The notes under the pieces: generated by a model
Database searches by the model: none
Told to the model about the DNA's origin: nothing
Seen by the model: only the letters and a program-made list of their open reading frames with translations
From: Psychrobacter sp. M13
Lineage (GTDB): Bacteria; Pseudomonadota; Gammaproteobacteria; Pseudomonadales; Moraxellaceae
Direction: 5' to 3'
Length of the DNA: 64,000 nucleotides
Assembly (NCBI RefSeq): GCF_030718935.1
Contig: NZ_CP132194.1
Coordinates: 1,054,001-1,118,000, forward strand
Position numbers and translations under genes: made by a program
In this document: piece after piece, positions 1 through 8,660 of the stretch
How the letters are laid out: each line of letters opens with the position of its first letter
Position numbering within the stretch: position 1 is the stretch's first letter

Positions 1-1
1 T

Positions 2-952
2 GGTCGACCCTTAGTGAATCTTATTGGTTTGACGGGTGATGAAACGGTCACCACTATCTTACCAATCCCCAAAATGGTAGAAGAATTATCTAGCAAAAAT
101 GAAGTAGCTTTAATAGATAGCGATTTGGTAAGCGATGACGAATCACTAGAAGATAGTAATGCCGCTGAGCCGCCTTTTGTTTTCTTTGCAACGGCCAATG
201 GTACGGTCAAACGTGTTGAGCTCAAGCAGTTTGCTAATATTCGCTCTAATGGCCTGATTGCCGTCGGACTTGAAGAAGGCGATAAGTTAGTCAGCGCTCG
301 TATCACTGATGGTAGCCAAGAAGTTATGCTGTTCGCCTCAAGCGGTAAAGCTATTCGCTTTAATGAGACGGATGCTCGCGCTATGGGACGTACCGCCAAA
401 GGGGTACGTGGTATGCGTCTTGCTAGTGATGAATTCATTAAATCATTAGTAGTTATCGAAGATGATGTCCATGAAATCCTAATCGCTTGTGAAAAAGGCT
501 TTGGTAAACGCACCTTTGTTGATGAGTTCAATACTCAGCATCGCGGCGGCGGTGGGGTTATCGCTATCAAGACCAGCGAGCGTAATGGCGCACTCGTTCG
601 TGCCACTAAGGTTGATCCTGAAGATGATATTATCCTGATATCAGATAAAGGTACGCTAGTACGTACACCTGTTGAGCATGTGGCCAGCTCGGGTCGTAAT
701 ACTCAAGGGGTGACCTTGATTCGTCTATCAAAAGATGAGAAGCTGGTCGCTATGGCGAGAGTTGAGCATGAAGAGGGCGATGATGACGCTTTGATTGATG
801 CGATGAAAGAGGACGGTACATTTGCGGTTGAGGGTCAAGAGCAAGCAGAGGTAGACGCTGCGGCTAATGCTGGCATAGATGAAGTCGATAACGCGGATAT
901 CAGTGAAACTATTGATATTGCTAACGATTATAATCCACAAGATGACTCTTGA
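2..952 (+). CDS. gyrA: DNA gyrase subunit A, C-terminal part (5' truncated by the window)
   Basis: This is the C-terminal DNA-wrapping domain of the type II topoisomerase subunit that introduces negative supercoils together with GyrB. The reading frame is open from the first bases (GRPLVNL, matching GRPIVNL of other GyrA proteins), so the true start lies upstream of the window. The GTG at 14 is only an internal codon. Four beta-pinwheel blade repeats are visible (FFATANGTVKRV, LFASSGKAIRF, ACEKGFGKRT, ISDKGTLVRT), along with the conserved GRNTQGV. The protein ends in a long acidic tail of about 60 residues rich in Asp and Glu, longer than the tail of E. coli GyrA as I recall it. A strong intrinsic terminator follows. 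Identification is secure. Confidence 0.95.
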   Translation, partial: GRPLVNLIGLTGDETVTTILPIPKMVEELSSKNEVALIDSDLVSDDESLEDSNAAEPPFVFFATANGTVKRVELKQFANIRSNGLIAVGLEEGDKLVSARITDGSQEVMLFASSGKAIRFNETDARAMGRTAKGVRGMRLASDEFIKSLVVIEDDVHEILIACEKGFGKRTFVDEFNTQHRGGGGVIAIKTSERNGALVRATKVDPEDDIILISDKGTLVRTPVEHVASSGRNTQGVTLIRLSKDEKLVAMARVEHEEGDDDALIDAMKEDGTFAVEGQEQAEVDAAANAGIDEVDNADISETIDIANDYNPQDDS

Positions 953-1020
953 TGTTAGACACTTGACTAGGCTTATAGAGTCAGTCTGATCTTCAGCAAA
1001 TGATCTAAAACCTCTCAGTA

Positions 1021-1059
1021 AAAACCTCTAACATCACTGTTAGAGGTTTTTATTTTTTT
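1021..1059 (+). terminator. Intrinsic terminator of gyrA
   Basis: A perfect 13-bp stem (AAAACCTCTAACA / TGTTAGAGGTTTT) closes a 4-nt loop. It is followed by TATTTTTTT. It lies 68 bp after the gyrA stop codon. Confidence 0.92.
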
Positions 1060-1240
1060 GCTTATGCCATTGTCAATGGCTCTGACATTTTCTGTCGATT
1101 TTTACTAGTATTCAAAATGAGAACATGTCTTAATATTATTTTTATATACGGTATTAATGGTGATAGTAATAAGCTACTATTGTTTATCTGCCTTTATACA
1201 ATGATTATTTATAGTGATACAAACTTTGCAGCGATGCTGA

Positions 1241-1294
1241 GCTTTGCGGTAATTTTAAGCTTTACGGTAATTTTAAGCTTTGCAGTAATTCTAA
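1241..1294 (+). repeat. Three tandem 18-bp repeats in a GST leader
   Basis: Three head-to-tail copies of GCTTTGCGGTAATTTTAA occupy 1241-1258, 1259-1276 and 1277-1294. Copies two and three differ from the first at one and two positions. The array ends 13 bp before the start codon of the downstream glutathione transferase, and its last copy runs into the Shine-Dalgarno region. The period is a multiple of three, which keeps a meaningless 60-codon frame open. I see nothing else between the gyrA terminator and 1240. Confidence 0.85.
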
Positions 1295-1307
1295 GTTAGG
1301 ATAAGTC

Positions 1308-1976
1308 ATGTTACATTTGCATCATTTAGAAAACTCACGCTCATTTCGTATTTTATGGCTATTAGAAGAGCTGAAAATAGATTATGAGCTGACTCGTTAT
1401 AAACGTACTAAAGCCTATTTGGCACCTGATAGCCTAAAGAAGGTTCATCCGCTAGGGCATGCACCGATATTAGAGGTTGACGGTCGCTGTTTGCTTGAGT
1501 CTGGTTTTATTATTGAATACCTGCTCAAGCATTATGACGAACAGCAACGGTTTAAGCCTGCTGATAACGATGAGCTTGCTTGGGAGTATTATACTTTTTG
1601 GCTGCATTATTCAGAGGCTAAAGCGATGCCGCCTTTGGTCGTGCGCTTAGTCTTTAATAAGATTGTGGACAGAACGCCTTTTCTTATTAAGCCTGCCGTC
1701 AAATTTATGCGCAGAAGAGTCGAAAAAAGTTATATTGCTGACAATATCTTAGCTATGTTGGCACTCATGGAGCAGCATCTAGCAGATAATCTATGGTTTG
1801 CAGGAGAGAGCTTTAGCGCTGCTGACATTCAGATGTATTTTGTGGCTGTTGCTGCCAAGTCTCGTACACCGCTAGGTAGTGGCGATTATATTAATGTCAT
1901 GAATTGGCTCAAACGTTGTCAGCAGCGCACAGCCTTTAAGCGCGCTGAAAAAAAGGGTGGTCACATAACTCTTTAA
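1308..1976 (+). CDS. Glutathione S-transferase family protein (copy 1)
   Basis: A 222-residue cytosolic GST-fold protein expected to conjugate or reduce substrates with glutathione; the substrate cannot be read from sequence. The N-terminal thioredoxin-like domain (about residues 1-80) has the SRSFRILWLLEEL motif, with candidate catalytic Ser10/Ser12. It also has the cis-proline segment LGHAPIL and the glutathione-binding ESGFIIEYLL, normally E-S-x-A-I-x-x-Y-L. The helical C-terminal domain contains FSAADIQM. The start is supported by an AGGATA ribosome-binding site. A close paralogue lies at 3592, and the first 45 nt of the two genes are identical. An intrinsic terminator follows. Confidence 0.9.
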   Translation: MLHLHHLENSRSFRILWLLEELKIDYELTRYKRTKAYLAPDSLKKVHPLGHAPILEVDGRCLLESGFIIEYLLKHYDEQQRFKPADNDELAWEYYTFWLHYSEAKAMPPLVVRLVFNKIVDRTPFLIKPAVKFMRRRVEKSYIADNILAMLALMEQHLADNLWFAGESFSAADIQMYFVAVAAKSRTPLGSGDYINVMNWLKRCQQRTAFKRAEKKGGHITL

Positions 1977-2100
1977 TATATTACTCTCTAAAACTAAAAA
2001 TTCTAGTTTATATAAAAGAGACGGGTTACTGCTGTTTTAATCGTTTCTCTTTTAATCATCTTATTGTAAATCTAGTTTACTAAGTCTTAAAGTTCTAAAA

Positions 2101-2132
2101 AAAAGCCTTTGACATTATCGTTGGAGGCTTTT
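2101..2132 (+). terminator. Intrinsic terminator after GST copy 1
   Basis: The hairpin AAAAGCCTTTGAC / GTTGGAGGCTTTT has one G-U wobble and closes a 6-nt loop. A T-rich tract follows. It lies about 125 bp after the GST stop and 87 bp before the rarD-like start. Confidence 0.7.
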
Positions 2133-2218
2133 GTAATTTTTGCTTTATTTATAAATCCAAAATATTCTTATATCTCTTAGCGGTATTTTTTGTCAGTTCA
2201 ATTTGTAAGGCCTTTGTT

Positions 2219-3289
2219 ATGCTCACTTCTAACCAAACTATGCAGGGCACTGTCGCATCAGTAGCATCGAGTTTTTTATTCGCGCTGATGTTTTTATTCG
2301 GCCTATTTATGCAGCCATTATCTGGTACACAAGTTGCCTCATGGCGCGTACTGATTATGCTGATCAGTATTATGCTGTTAGTCAGTGTCACTAAGCAGTG
2401 GCAACATGTTTTTAGTTATCTAAAGACCCTAAAAACACCAAAAGAATGGTTATGGTTTATTTTGCCGACACCGATTTTGGGTGGACAGATTTGGTTATTT
2501 ATGTGGGGGCCAGTCAATGATTTTGCTCTAGATGTGACTTTGGGCTATTTTTTATTGCCGCTGGTGATGATTATAGTGGGACGATTTTTTTATAAAGAGC
2601 CGGTTAGCGTGTTTCAGTGGATCGCTGTATTTTTTGCCGCGCTAGGGATAGGCTATGACATCTTTCAATATGGGCACATCTCCTGGGTGACGTTATTTGT
2701 TTGCTTGGGCTATCCGCCTTATTATTTGATGCGTCGAAAGCTTGCTGTGCCGCCTATCACAGGCTTGCTATCAGATTTGATATTGCTAACACCGATAGTT
2801 ATTATCGTACTTTTTGTAAGTGGCGGTATCAGTTTGGCCGTGCAAAATGCCAAATTGTGGTATCTGCTGCCGCTGCTTGGTGCTTTTAGTGCCATTGCTA
2901 TGTCGCTGACGATGGTTGCCAGTCGTAAGCTGCCCGTGTCTTTATTTGGCGCGCTAAGCTATGTCGAGCCTATGCTGCTCTTTGTATTCTCGATCACTAT
3001 TTTGAGTCAGAACCTCGATGAGGGTGGCTCTTTATTTATGTATGCCATGATTATGCTAGCGCTGTTTATTATGGTTGCTGATAGTGCATTAGGCTATGTT
3101 AATAACAAGCGTGAGAATCGTCTGCAAGGTTACCATGAGCCACAGATTAACAGCTTCCCGCTACATCGTCGTCTCAAAAATCACCGTATCGAGGGCATAT
3201 TAGTTGCGCGACGCTTTCGTAAAATTAGACGCTATCAATCTAAGATTAATAAAATGAATCGCAAAATTGACCAGTTGCATTCCAAGTAA
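2219..3289 (+). CDS. rarD: RarD-like EamA-family transporter
   Basis: A 356-residue inner-membrane protein with about ten hydrophobic segments in two EamA-type halves, typical of the drug/metabolite transporter superfamily. The segment GYFLLPLVMIIVGRFFYKEP corresponds to the RarD signature, where other members read GYFINPLV...GR.F..E. RarD was named for chloramphenicol sensitivity in E. coli; the substrate here is unknown. The protein is longer than RarD (about 300 residues). It carries a very basic C-terminal tail of about 60 residues (RRLKNHR, ARRFRKIRRYQSK) that should lie in the cytoplasm. The ATG has an AAGG ribosome-binding site 9 nt upstream. The gene sits between the two GST paralogues, all on the same strand. 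Confidence 0.82.
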   Translation: MLTSNQTMQGTVASVASSFLFALMFLFGLFMQPLSGTQVASWRVLIMLISIMLLVSVTKQWQHVFSYLKTLKTPKEWLWFILPTPILGGQIWLFMWGPVNDFALDVTLGYFLLPLVMIIVGRFFYKEPVSVFQWIAVFFAALGIGYDIFQYGHISWVTLFVCLGYPPYYLMRRKLAVPPITGLLSDLILLTPIVIIVLFVSGGISLAVQNAKLWYLLPLLGAFSAIAMSLTMVASRKLPVSLFGALSYVEPMLLFVFSITILSQNLDEGGSLFMYAMIMLALFIMVADSALGYVNNKRENRLQGYHEPQINSFPLHRRLKNHRIEGILVARRFRKIRRYQSKINKMNRKIDQLHSK

Positions 3290-3591
3290 CCTCTGTTCAT
3301 TGCAATGTTAGAGCTAGCGTTAAAGTTAAAGATAGTGATGGCATAAACATTGCATAAAATTAAGGGTAAGTATAAGAAGAATGTTATATAAACCTTAGTT
3401 TGACTCTAGAATATTCAGAGTTGACCCTATAGATATTGTTTTTCGTAACAGACGCGCTACTAGGCAGTTTTAAAGCACTAGCAGCTAGGTTATTATTAAT
3501 AATATTTTTATCTATGGCATTTTTATACGGATAAGTTTTATCATACTCTTATATTATTACCATTAATTATGGCTTAACAATAGGATAGTCC
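3290..3591 (+). other. AT-rich intergenic region, no gene seen
   Basis: About 300 bp between the transporter and GST copy 2. There is no convincing open frame, tRNA or terminator. It presumably holds the promoter of the second GST gene, because its last bases share the AGGATA ribosome-binding site with the leader of copy 1. Confidence 0.5.
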
Positions 3592-4260
3592 ATGTTACAT
3601 TTGCATCATTTAGAAAACTCACGCTCATTTCGTATTCTTTGGTTATTAGAGGAGCTAAACGCTGATTATAAACTGACCGCTTATAATCGTACCAAAGCCC
3701 ATCTTGCGCCTAAAAGTCTAAAACAAATTCATCCACTCGGTCATGCTCCGATACTAGAAGCAGACGGACGCCCATTAGTAGAATCTGGTTTTATCATTGA
3801 GTATTTGCTTAAGCATTATGATCAAGCGCATGAGTTTAAGCCTGCTGATAGTGATGAATCAGCTTGGGAGAATTATACTTTTTGGATGCATTTCTCTGAA
3901 GCGTCAGTCATGCCGCTGTTGGTGATGCGTTTAGTATTTACTAAAGTCGTTGAGCGCTCACCGATGTTGATCAAGCCAATCAGCAAGGGTATTCGCAAGC
4001 AAGTTGAAAACAGCATGATCAGTAGCAGCTTGACCACGATGCTCAATATGATGGAGGAGCAATTGCAAGACGATCATTGGTTTGCAGGTAGTGAGTTTAG
4101 CGCTGCTGATATTCAAATGCACATCGCTGTCGTCGGTGCAAATGCTGGCAAGGGCTTAGATAAAGTAAAATATGTTAATGTGTTGAACTGGCTTAAACGC
4201 TGTGAGGAAAGAGAAGCTTTTAAGCGAGCAGTAGAAAAGGGTGGACGAGTGAAGTTTTAG
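3592..4260 (+). CDS. Glutathione S-transferase family protein (copy 2)
   Basis: A 222-residue paralogue of the protein at 1308, identical over the first 22 residues and then increasingly divergent. The same functional segments are present: SRSFRILWLLEEL, the cis-proline loop LGHAPILEADGRPL, VESGFIIEYLL and FSAADIQM. Catalytic Ser10 or Ser12 is expected. The two copies have equal length and flank the rarD-like transporter, so this looks like an old local duplication. The 45-nt identity at the 5' end, synonymous sites included, suggests later gene conversion or selection on the translation start. The substrate is unknown. A strong intrinsic terminator follows. Confidence 0.9.
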   Translation: MLHLHHLENSRSFRILWLLEELNADYKLTAYNRTKAHLAPKSLKQIHPLGHAPILEADGRPLVESGFIIEYLLKHYDQAHEFKPADSDESAWENYTFWMHFSEASVMPLLVMRLVFTKVVERSPMLIKPISKGIRKQVENSMISSSLTTMLNMMEEQLQDDHWFAGSEFSAADIQMHIAVVGANAGKGLDKVKYVNVLNWLKRCEEREAFKRAVEKGGRVKF

Positions 4261-4320
4261 GCTAATTCTCAAGCTATTCATTTAAAATAGCCTATGCTTT
4301 TGCTTTTCTTTTTACTAAGG

Positions 4321-4366
4321 CAATAGGGTCTCAATGACGATAGTTTTGAGGCCCTATTGTTTTTTT
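4321..4366 (+). terminator. Intrinsic terminator after GST copy 2
   Basis: The stem CAATAGGGTCTCAA / TTTTGAGGCCCTATTG closes a loop of about 9 nt and is followed by seven T. Confidence 0.9.
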
Positions 4367-4433
4367 GGTTATAATACAGTGCCATTTAGAATAATTTTAT
4401 TTAGCATAAATAGTACTATAAAAAGGTAAGCAA

Positions 4434-4655
4434 ATGACTGACCCAAATGATCGACCTCTCAAAAATAGCGCTGAACCCAATCTTAAAGATATATCGCCAA
4501 AAGCTTGGGCACAAAAGCTACTAGTAGCGCTACTTTGTGTGGCAAGCTTTTATGGCGGCTGGAAGTCCCATGAGTCAAACATGGTGAAACAGTGCTACGC
4601 TAGTGGGGGCCAAGTCACTGAGGGCGAGAAAACGTTACTTTGCGAATTGTCTTAA
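4434..4655 (+). CDS. Small single-pass membrane protein, function unknown
   Basis: A 73-residue protein that I do not recognise. A polar N-terminal part (about residues 1-28) is followed by one hydrophobic segment (about 29-45, KLLVALLCVASFYGGW) and a short C-terminal part with two cysteines (CYASGG and LLCELS). If the C-terminal part is periplasmic, as an N-in anchor would place it, these cysteines could form a disulfide. The ATG has a good AAAGG ribosome-binding site 7 nt upstream. The gene has its own space between the GST terminator and rnz, so it is probably real. Confidence 0.65.
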   Translation: MTDPNDRPLKNSAEPNLKDISPKAWAQKLLVALLCVASFYGGWKSHESNMVKQCYASGGQVTEGEKTLLCELS

Positions 4656-4728
4656 GTTTTCGTTATTTACAACGATAAAAAACAATTAATACGTTTATTC
4701 ATCAGTCAGCTATTACTAGAGATCAGCC

Positions 4729-5883
4729 ATGTTACAACTGACCTTTTTGGGCACATCAGCTGGTGTGCCGACCAAACAGCGCAATGTCACAGCATTGGCT
4801 ATTGAATGTCTAAATCTCTATCTAGCAAGTGCTAAACAACATAACAACAAGTCGCGTCCTTGGCTGCTAATAGATTGTGGAGAGGGCACGCAGCAGCAAT
4901 TGTTACATACTAAGCTATCATTACATCAGCTGGTTGCGATCTGTATCACTCATGTGCATGGCGATCACTGCTATGGTCTGCCAGGACTGCTGGCTAGCGC
5001 GGCTATGTCTGGACGTACTGAGTCACTGACTATTATCGCACCAAAAGCTATTGCTACCTTGCTTGATGCGATAATGCTCACAACTGAATTACACTTTTCT
5101 TACACTATTAACTTTATAGCGGTAGAGGATGTATTATCTGAGCAAGAAAAAGCAAAAACAGATATAACCCTTGAACTGGATAAGCAGCAACAGCTCACTA
5201 TTGATGTGACTAAGCTGTCGCACAGAGTGCCCTCCCATGCTTTTGGTATCACCCAGACCATCAGCCATCGACGTCTAGATACCGCCAAGTTAAAAGCCGA
5301 AAATATTGCGCCAAGCCAGTTATGGGGCAAGCTACAGCAGGGTGAGGATGTCACTACTCAAGAAGGTAAACACCTACTATCAGCGGATTATGTACATAAT
5401 GAGCAGCTGCGGGCGCGTGTCGTAGTGGCAGGTGATAATGACACGCCTACGTGTCTAGTAGGTGCTTTGCAAGATACGGATCTATTAGTACATGAAGCGA
5501 CTTATACCGCTGAGGTATTGGCTAAAATTCAAAGCCGCATCCAGACCCAAAATTCTGACTTTGACGCTGATAGTGATCCTGATACTGAAGCTGGTTTTGA
5601 CCCGATGCATAGCAGCGCTCAGTTAGTTGGTCAGTTTGCGCAAGATATTGGGCTTAATAATTTGATCTTGACGCATTTTAGCGCGCGTTACCAGAGCTAT
5701 GATGACCCTGATAGCAGCACAGCAAATATGAGCGATATCCGTATTGATGCTCAAAGTGCTTATCAAGGTAATCTTTGGCTAGCAGAAGACTTTGCGCAGT
5801 ATTTAGTTAAGGGTAAGTCATCAACATCAGAAAGTAAGGTTGATAACGAAGTAGAGTTTTTGGGATCTGCTCGTGAGAGTTAA
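4729..5883 (+). CDS. rnz: Ribonuclease Z (tRNA 3'-processing endonuclease)
   Basis: A metallo-beta-lactamase-fold endonuclease that matures tRNA 3' ends (RNase BN/ElaC type). The N-terminus LTFLGTSAGVPTKQRNVTAL is the family hallmark. The zinc-binding motif THVHGDH provides His75, His77, Asp79 and His80. Further ligands are expected in LSHRVPSHAFG, VVVAGDNDTPT and ILTHFSARY, which are all present in order. At 384 residues it exceeds the usual length of about 305. The extra length lies in linkers such as a QQ- and K-rich stretch near residue 150 and an acidic segment near residue 280 before the last metal-binding block. It stands alone on the plus strand with no operon partner evident. Confidence 0.93.
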   Translation: MLQLTFLGTSAGVPTKQRNVTALAIECLNLYLASAKQHNNKSRPWLLIDCGEGTQQQLLHTKLSLHQLVAICITHVHGDHCYGLPGLLASAAMSGRTESLTIIAPKAIATLLDAIMLTTELHFSYTINFIAVEDVLSEQEKAKTDITLELDKQQQLTIDVTKLSHRVPSHAFGITQTISHRRLDTAKLKAENIAPSQLWGKLQQGEDVTTQEGKHLLSADYVHNEQLRARVVVAGDNDTPTCLVGALQDTDLLVHEATYTAEVLAKIQSRIQTQNSDFDADSDPDTEAGFDPMHSSAQLVGQFAQDIGLNNLILTHFSARYQSYDDPDSSTANMSDIRIDAQSAYQGNLWLAEDFAQYLVKGKSSTSESKVDNEVEFLGSARES

Positions 5884-5923
5884 ATATGAATAAATGACTT
5901 TGTCGTTGAAATTTTTTGCAGTC

Positions 5924-5950
5924 GCGTAGGGTGCGCCCCGCGCACCATTG
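5924..5950. repeat. GTAGGGTGCG-type repeat, half element
   Basis: The sequence GCGTAGGGTGCGCCCCGCGCACC matches the left part of the complete element at 28011. It forms a small hairpin (GGTGCG...CGCACC). The next 25 bp (AAATTATGATTGAAAAACG) also resemble the interior of that element, so this is probably a decayed copy. It lies between the convergent rnz and DUF815 genes. Confidence 0.65.
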
Positions 5951-6005
5951 ATCAAATTATGATTGAAAAACGACACGAAAATTTCATTTTAAAAAACGCT
6001 CTAAC

Positions 6006-6998
6006 CTAAATTTCATCTGCCGCTGCCAATTGCATCTTACCACTCCAATAACGGCTAAATTGATAAGCGATACGACCAGAGCGTCCACCACGCTCTGACG
6101 CCCAACGCAAAGCCTCCGATCTGATTTGACTTGCCAGTTCGCCATTATCAATCACTTTATTGCTAATATCTTGATTCTTAATAGGATAGCTATCAGATCC
6201 TGATAGCTGCTCAAGCTGTATACTTAAATAATGCTGGACGATATGCAGGTAAGCGGTTTGATCCATTGGCCCAAAGGATAACCAAAGCCCAAAGCGATCC
6301 GATAAGGACACGGTTTCATCAATAGTCTCATACGGATTAACTTCATCAGTCTGACCATTATAAATATTGAGATTGTCTTTCATCATTTGCGGTAGCAGGT
6401 GACGACGATTGCTGGTCGCATAGACTAGTAGTTTGTCCTGCTCAGAGTCAAGTGCACCATCAAGTACACTTTTCAAGGTACGATAGCTCTCATCTTGCCC
6501 ATTAAATGATAAGTCATCGCAGTACACGACATAGCGACAGTTGGAGTCGTTTGGCAATTCATTAATAGCCGCGCGAACCTTATCAAGCACTAGCAAGTCA
6601 TCACGGGCAATCTCAATAACCCGCAGACCCTCGCTATGATAGGATTGCAATAGAGCACGAATCAAAGAGGATTTACCCGCGCCGCGTGTCCCTGTCATCA
6701 GCACATGATTGGCAGGATACCCCTTTAGGAACTGCCGCGTGTTTTGAATCAGCTTAGCCTTTTGGGTGTCAATCCCATGCAGGTCATCTAAGCTTAAAAA
6801 TAGATTAACGGTCAGAGGTTGCAGGTGACCTGTAGACCCGCCAACCCAGCGATAAGCCAACTGTTCAGGATCTATCTGAATAGTAGGGGTGACTTGCTGA
6901 TGCAAATACTGGCTCAATAAAGCTAATAAAGGCTCGGGTAGTGCATAGGAAGAGCAATAGGGATTGGGTGATTTAAAGTCGTCAGTTGATTCAGGCAT
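6006..6998 (-). CDS. DUF815-family P-loop ATPase
   Basis: A 330-residue AAA+-type ATPase of the DUF815 family, whose cellular role is not established. The Walker A motif GTRGAGKSS lies at residues 103-111 and a Walker B-like YVVYCDDLSF near 157-166. The sensor-like YATSNRRHLLP and the downstream LSDRFGLWLSF are characteristic of the family. The C-terminus carries an Arg-rich helix (RWASERGGRSGR) that could serve as an arginine finger or a nucleic-acid contact. The gene is divergent from the kinase gene at 7079, with an 80-bp shared promoter region. Confidence 0.85.
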   Translation of the reverse strand: MPESTDDFKSPNPYCSSYALPEPLLALLSQYLHQQVTPTIQIDPEQLAYRWVGGSTGHLQPLTVNLFLSLDDLHGIDTQKAKLIQNTRQFLKGYPANHVLMTGTRGAGKSSLIRALLQSYHSEGLRVIEIARDDLLVLDKVRAAINELPNDSNCRYVVYCDDLSFNGQDESYRTLKSVLDGALDSEQDKLLVYATSNRRHLLPQMMKDNLNIYNGQTDEVNPYETIDETVSLSDRFGLWLSFGPMDQTAYLHIVQHYLSIQLEQLSGSDSYPIKNQDISNKVIDNGELASQIRSEALRWASERGGRSGRIAYQFSRYWSGKMQLAAADEI

Positions 6999-7078
6999 AA
7001 TAACTCTATCTAATTTTAATGGACGTGTAACGGTGATGATTATGCTACTACATAGGATAAGCTAAAGGTATACTGATT

Positions 7079-8065
7079 ATGAAAAATAATGCCATTAATT
7101 ATCCAACAAAACAAGCGCTACAAACACAAGCTACACAGCTATTGCCGATATTAACGGCTGCCTTTTCAGATTTAAATTATAAAGAGATAACCCATCAACG
7201 TATCAGTCATCAAGATACTAGCCATCAAGATATTAGCTTTCAAGGGTTAACAAAGGCGCGGCACAGTCAGCTTGGTCAAGTTATGATTAAGTGGGAAACA
7301 AGCGCAAATATCTATTATGATCTAACGAGTTTAGGTCATGAAATAAAGGTGCTAAAAGCGCTGAATGGTTCTCAAGCTAAAGCGCAAGCTTCTATAATTA
7401 TTGCGCCACAACTGCTAACTGACAAGAGCTTGATTATAAAAATATTAAACAAAAATTACCAGCTAACCCTTCTAATCATGCCTTACTATCCATTAGGCGC
7501 TCTAGCGCGTCAGCTTAACGCTACCAATCGTCAGCTATTAACCTGCCAGCAAAAGCAGCATTATATTATGCAAGCGGCGCAGTTAATAGCTGATCTACAC
7601 AGCCAAGGCTGGCTACATAACGATATAAAGCCTAGCAACTTTTTGATTGGCTCTAGTCTAACTGACGACAACGTTGATTCAACGCCTAATTTATTACTGA
7701 CAGATTTTGCTGTGGCGCAGCGTATAGATAACTTTAAAAACGATAGTAATCTTGCTGGCACGCCCGCCTATCTTGCGCCTGAGCGCTGGCAAGGACACAC
7801 ACCAACTCAGCAAAGCGATATTTATGCTTTTGGAATTATGGTGTACGAGATTTTGACAAGGGATAGACCGTTTAAGAGAGCAAAGACAAGTGACGACGCA
7901 ATGCTTGATTGGGCGACTCAGCATTGCCAGCAGCCTATTGCTAAATTACCTAGCCAGTATCGTGATTATCAAGCTATTATTAATAAAACTTTAGCAAAAC
8001 GAATTGAAAGTCGTTATAAAGATATAAGTGATGTTATAAGCGATTTGAAGTTTTTTGCCAGTTAG
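7079..8065 (+). CDS. Hanks-type serine/threonine protein kinase, atypical active site
   Basis: A 328-residue soluble protein kinase homologue with no transmembrane or PASTA segment. The candidate ATP-binding lysine is Lys71 (VMIKWE) and the alpha-C glutamate is Glu88 (GHEIK). The catalytic loop is LHNDIKPSN (His180, Asn181, Asp182, Lys184, Asn187). The Mg-binding motif is DFA (Asp209-Ala211) rather than DFG, and the APE motif is at 233-235 (GTPAYLAPE). No clear glycine-rich loop is seen. Its expected place holds a tandem pentapeptide array (HQRIS, HQDTS, HQDIS) coded by 15-bp repeats at 7193-7237. The core catalytic residues are retained, so activity is plausible. Substrates are unknown. An AAAGG ribosome-binding site precedes the ATG. 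Confidence 0.85.
   Translation: MKNNAINYPTKQALQTQATQLLPILTAAFSDLNYKEITHQRISHQDTSHQDISFQGLTKARHSQLGQVMIKWETSANIYYDLTSLGHEIKVLKALNGSQAKAQASIIIAPQLLTDKSLIIKILNKNYQLTLLIMPYYPLGALARQLNATNRQLLTCQQKQHYIMQAAQLIADLHSQGWLHNDIKPSNFLIGSSLTDDNVDSTPNLLLTDFAVAQRIDNFKNDSNLAGTPAYLAPERWQGHTPTQQSDIYAFGIMVYEILTRDRPFKRAKTSDDAMLDWATQHCQQPIAKLPSQYRDYQAIINKTLAKRIESRYKDISDVISDLKFFAS
7193..7237 (+). repeat. In-frame 15-bp tandem repeat inside the kinase gene
   Basis: Three copies of a CATCAAGATACTAGC-like unit lie at 7193-7207, 7208-7222 and 7223-7237. They encode HQxxS pentapeptides in the N-lobe, with a decayed fourth copy (FQGLT) next to them. Confidence 0.85.
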
Positions 8066-8074
8066 TAGTAGTAA

Positions 8075-8608
8075 TTATTGATAATCTTGATAAAGTGCTT
8101 CGACAGGCTTGTCGTTGACGATACTTTGGCACTGTGCAAACTTAGTATCAAACTGCGTCTTTAAGTCATTAATATCTTTTAAGGTTGTCTTATTCGTATT
8201 AGCATAATAGGCTTTAGCGCTTATCGCATAGAGACTCAAGGTATCTAAAGCCTCATCGCAGACCTCAAAGGGTTCGATAGTAGGTATACGATTGACGCTC
8301 ACATTATCCAGAACTCTATAGATATTGTTGGCAGCAATGCCTACTAATTTTGGGTCTTTGTTCGCAATGGCTCTTTCGGTATCGGTTTTTAAGATTACTA
8401 ATTCTTTTGATAGTATTTCCGCATCATTATGATAGCCACTAAACTTCTCAAGATTCATCATAATCTTATTGTTTTCGTCGGTATCTACACTCATCCCAGC
8501 AGTATTAGTCTCTGCTGTGATAGCTGGATCGTACAGACTACGCAGTCCATAAAGCCCAAACGCTAATAGTACTAGCAAGCCTGCCGTTAGCCAAAATCCT
8601 TTATTCAT
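8075..8608 (-). CDS. Membrane-anchored protein of unknown function
   Basis: A 177-residue protein that I do not recognise. One N-terminal hydrophobic segment (about residues 5-22, FWLTAGLLVLLAFGLYGL) probably anchors it in the inner membrane. The remainder should lie in the periplasm, is mostly helical in appearance, and has two Cys residues (EVCDEAL and FAQCQSI) that could pair. I place the start at the ATG at 8608 because the AGGTGG at 8614-8619 is then 5 nt upstream. An upstream GTG at 8617 lies inside that ribosome-binding site. The gene converges on the kinase gene with only 9 bp between stop codons. Confidence 0.7.
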   Translation of the reverse strand: MNKGFWLTAGLLVLLAFGLYGLRSLYDPAITAETNTAGMSVDTDENNKIMMNLEKFSGYHNDAEILSKELVILKTDTERAIANKDPKLVGIAANNIYRVLDNVSVNRIPTIEPFEVCDEALDTLSLYAISAKAYYANTNKTTLKDINDLKTQFDTKFAQCQSIVNDKPVEALYQDYQ

Positions 8609-8660
8609 CATTTCCACCTAGAGGTTTTGTGGTCTATAGACCTGGCAAGTAGTATGGCAC

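Noticed and set aside
1117..1299. 60-codon open frame before the first GST gene
   Set aside because: It is kept open by three 18-bp repeats, has no ribosome-binding site and encodes a repetitive hydrophobic string (AVILSF repeated).
4347..4375. TATAAT at 4370 as promoter of the small membrane protein gene
   Set aside because: A good -10 but no -35 at a normal distance, and it abuts the preceding terminator; too weak to list as a feature.
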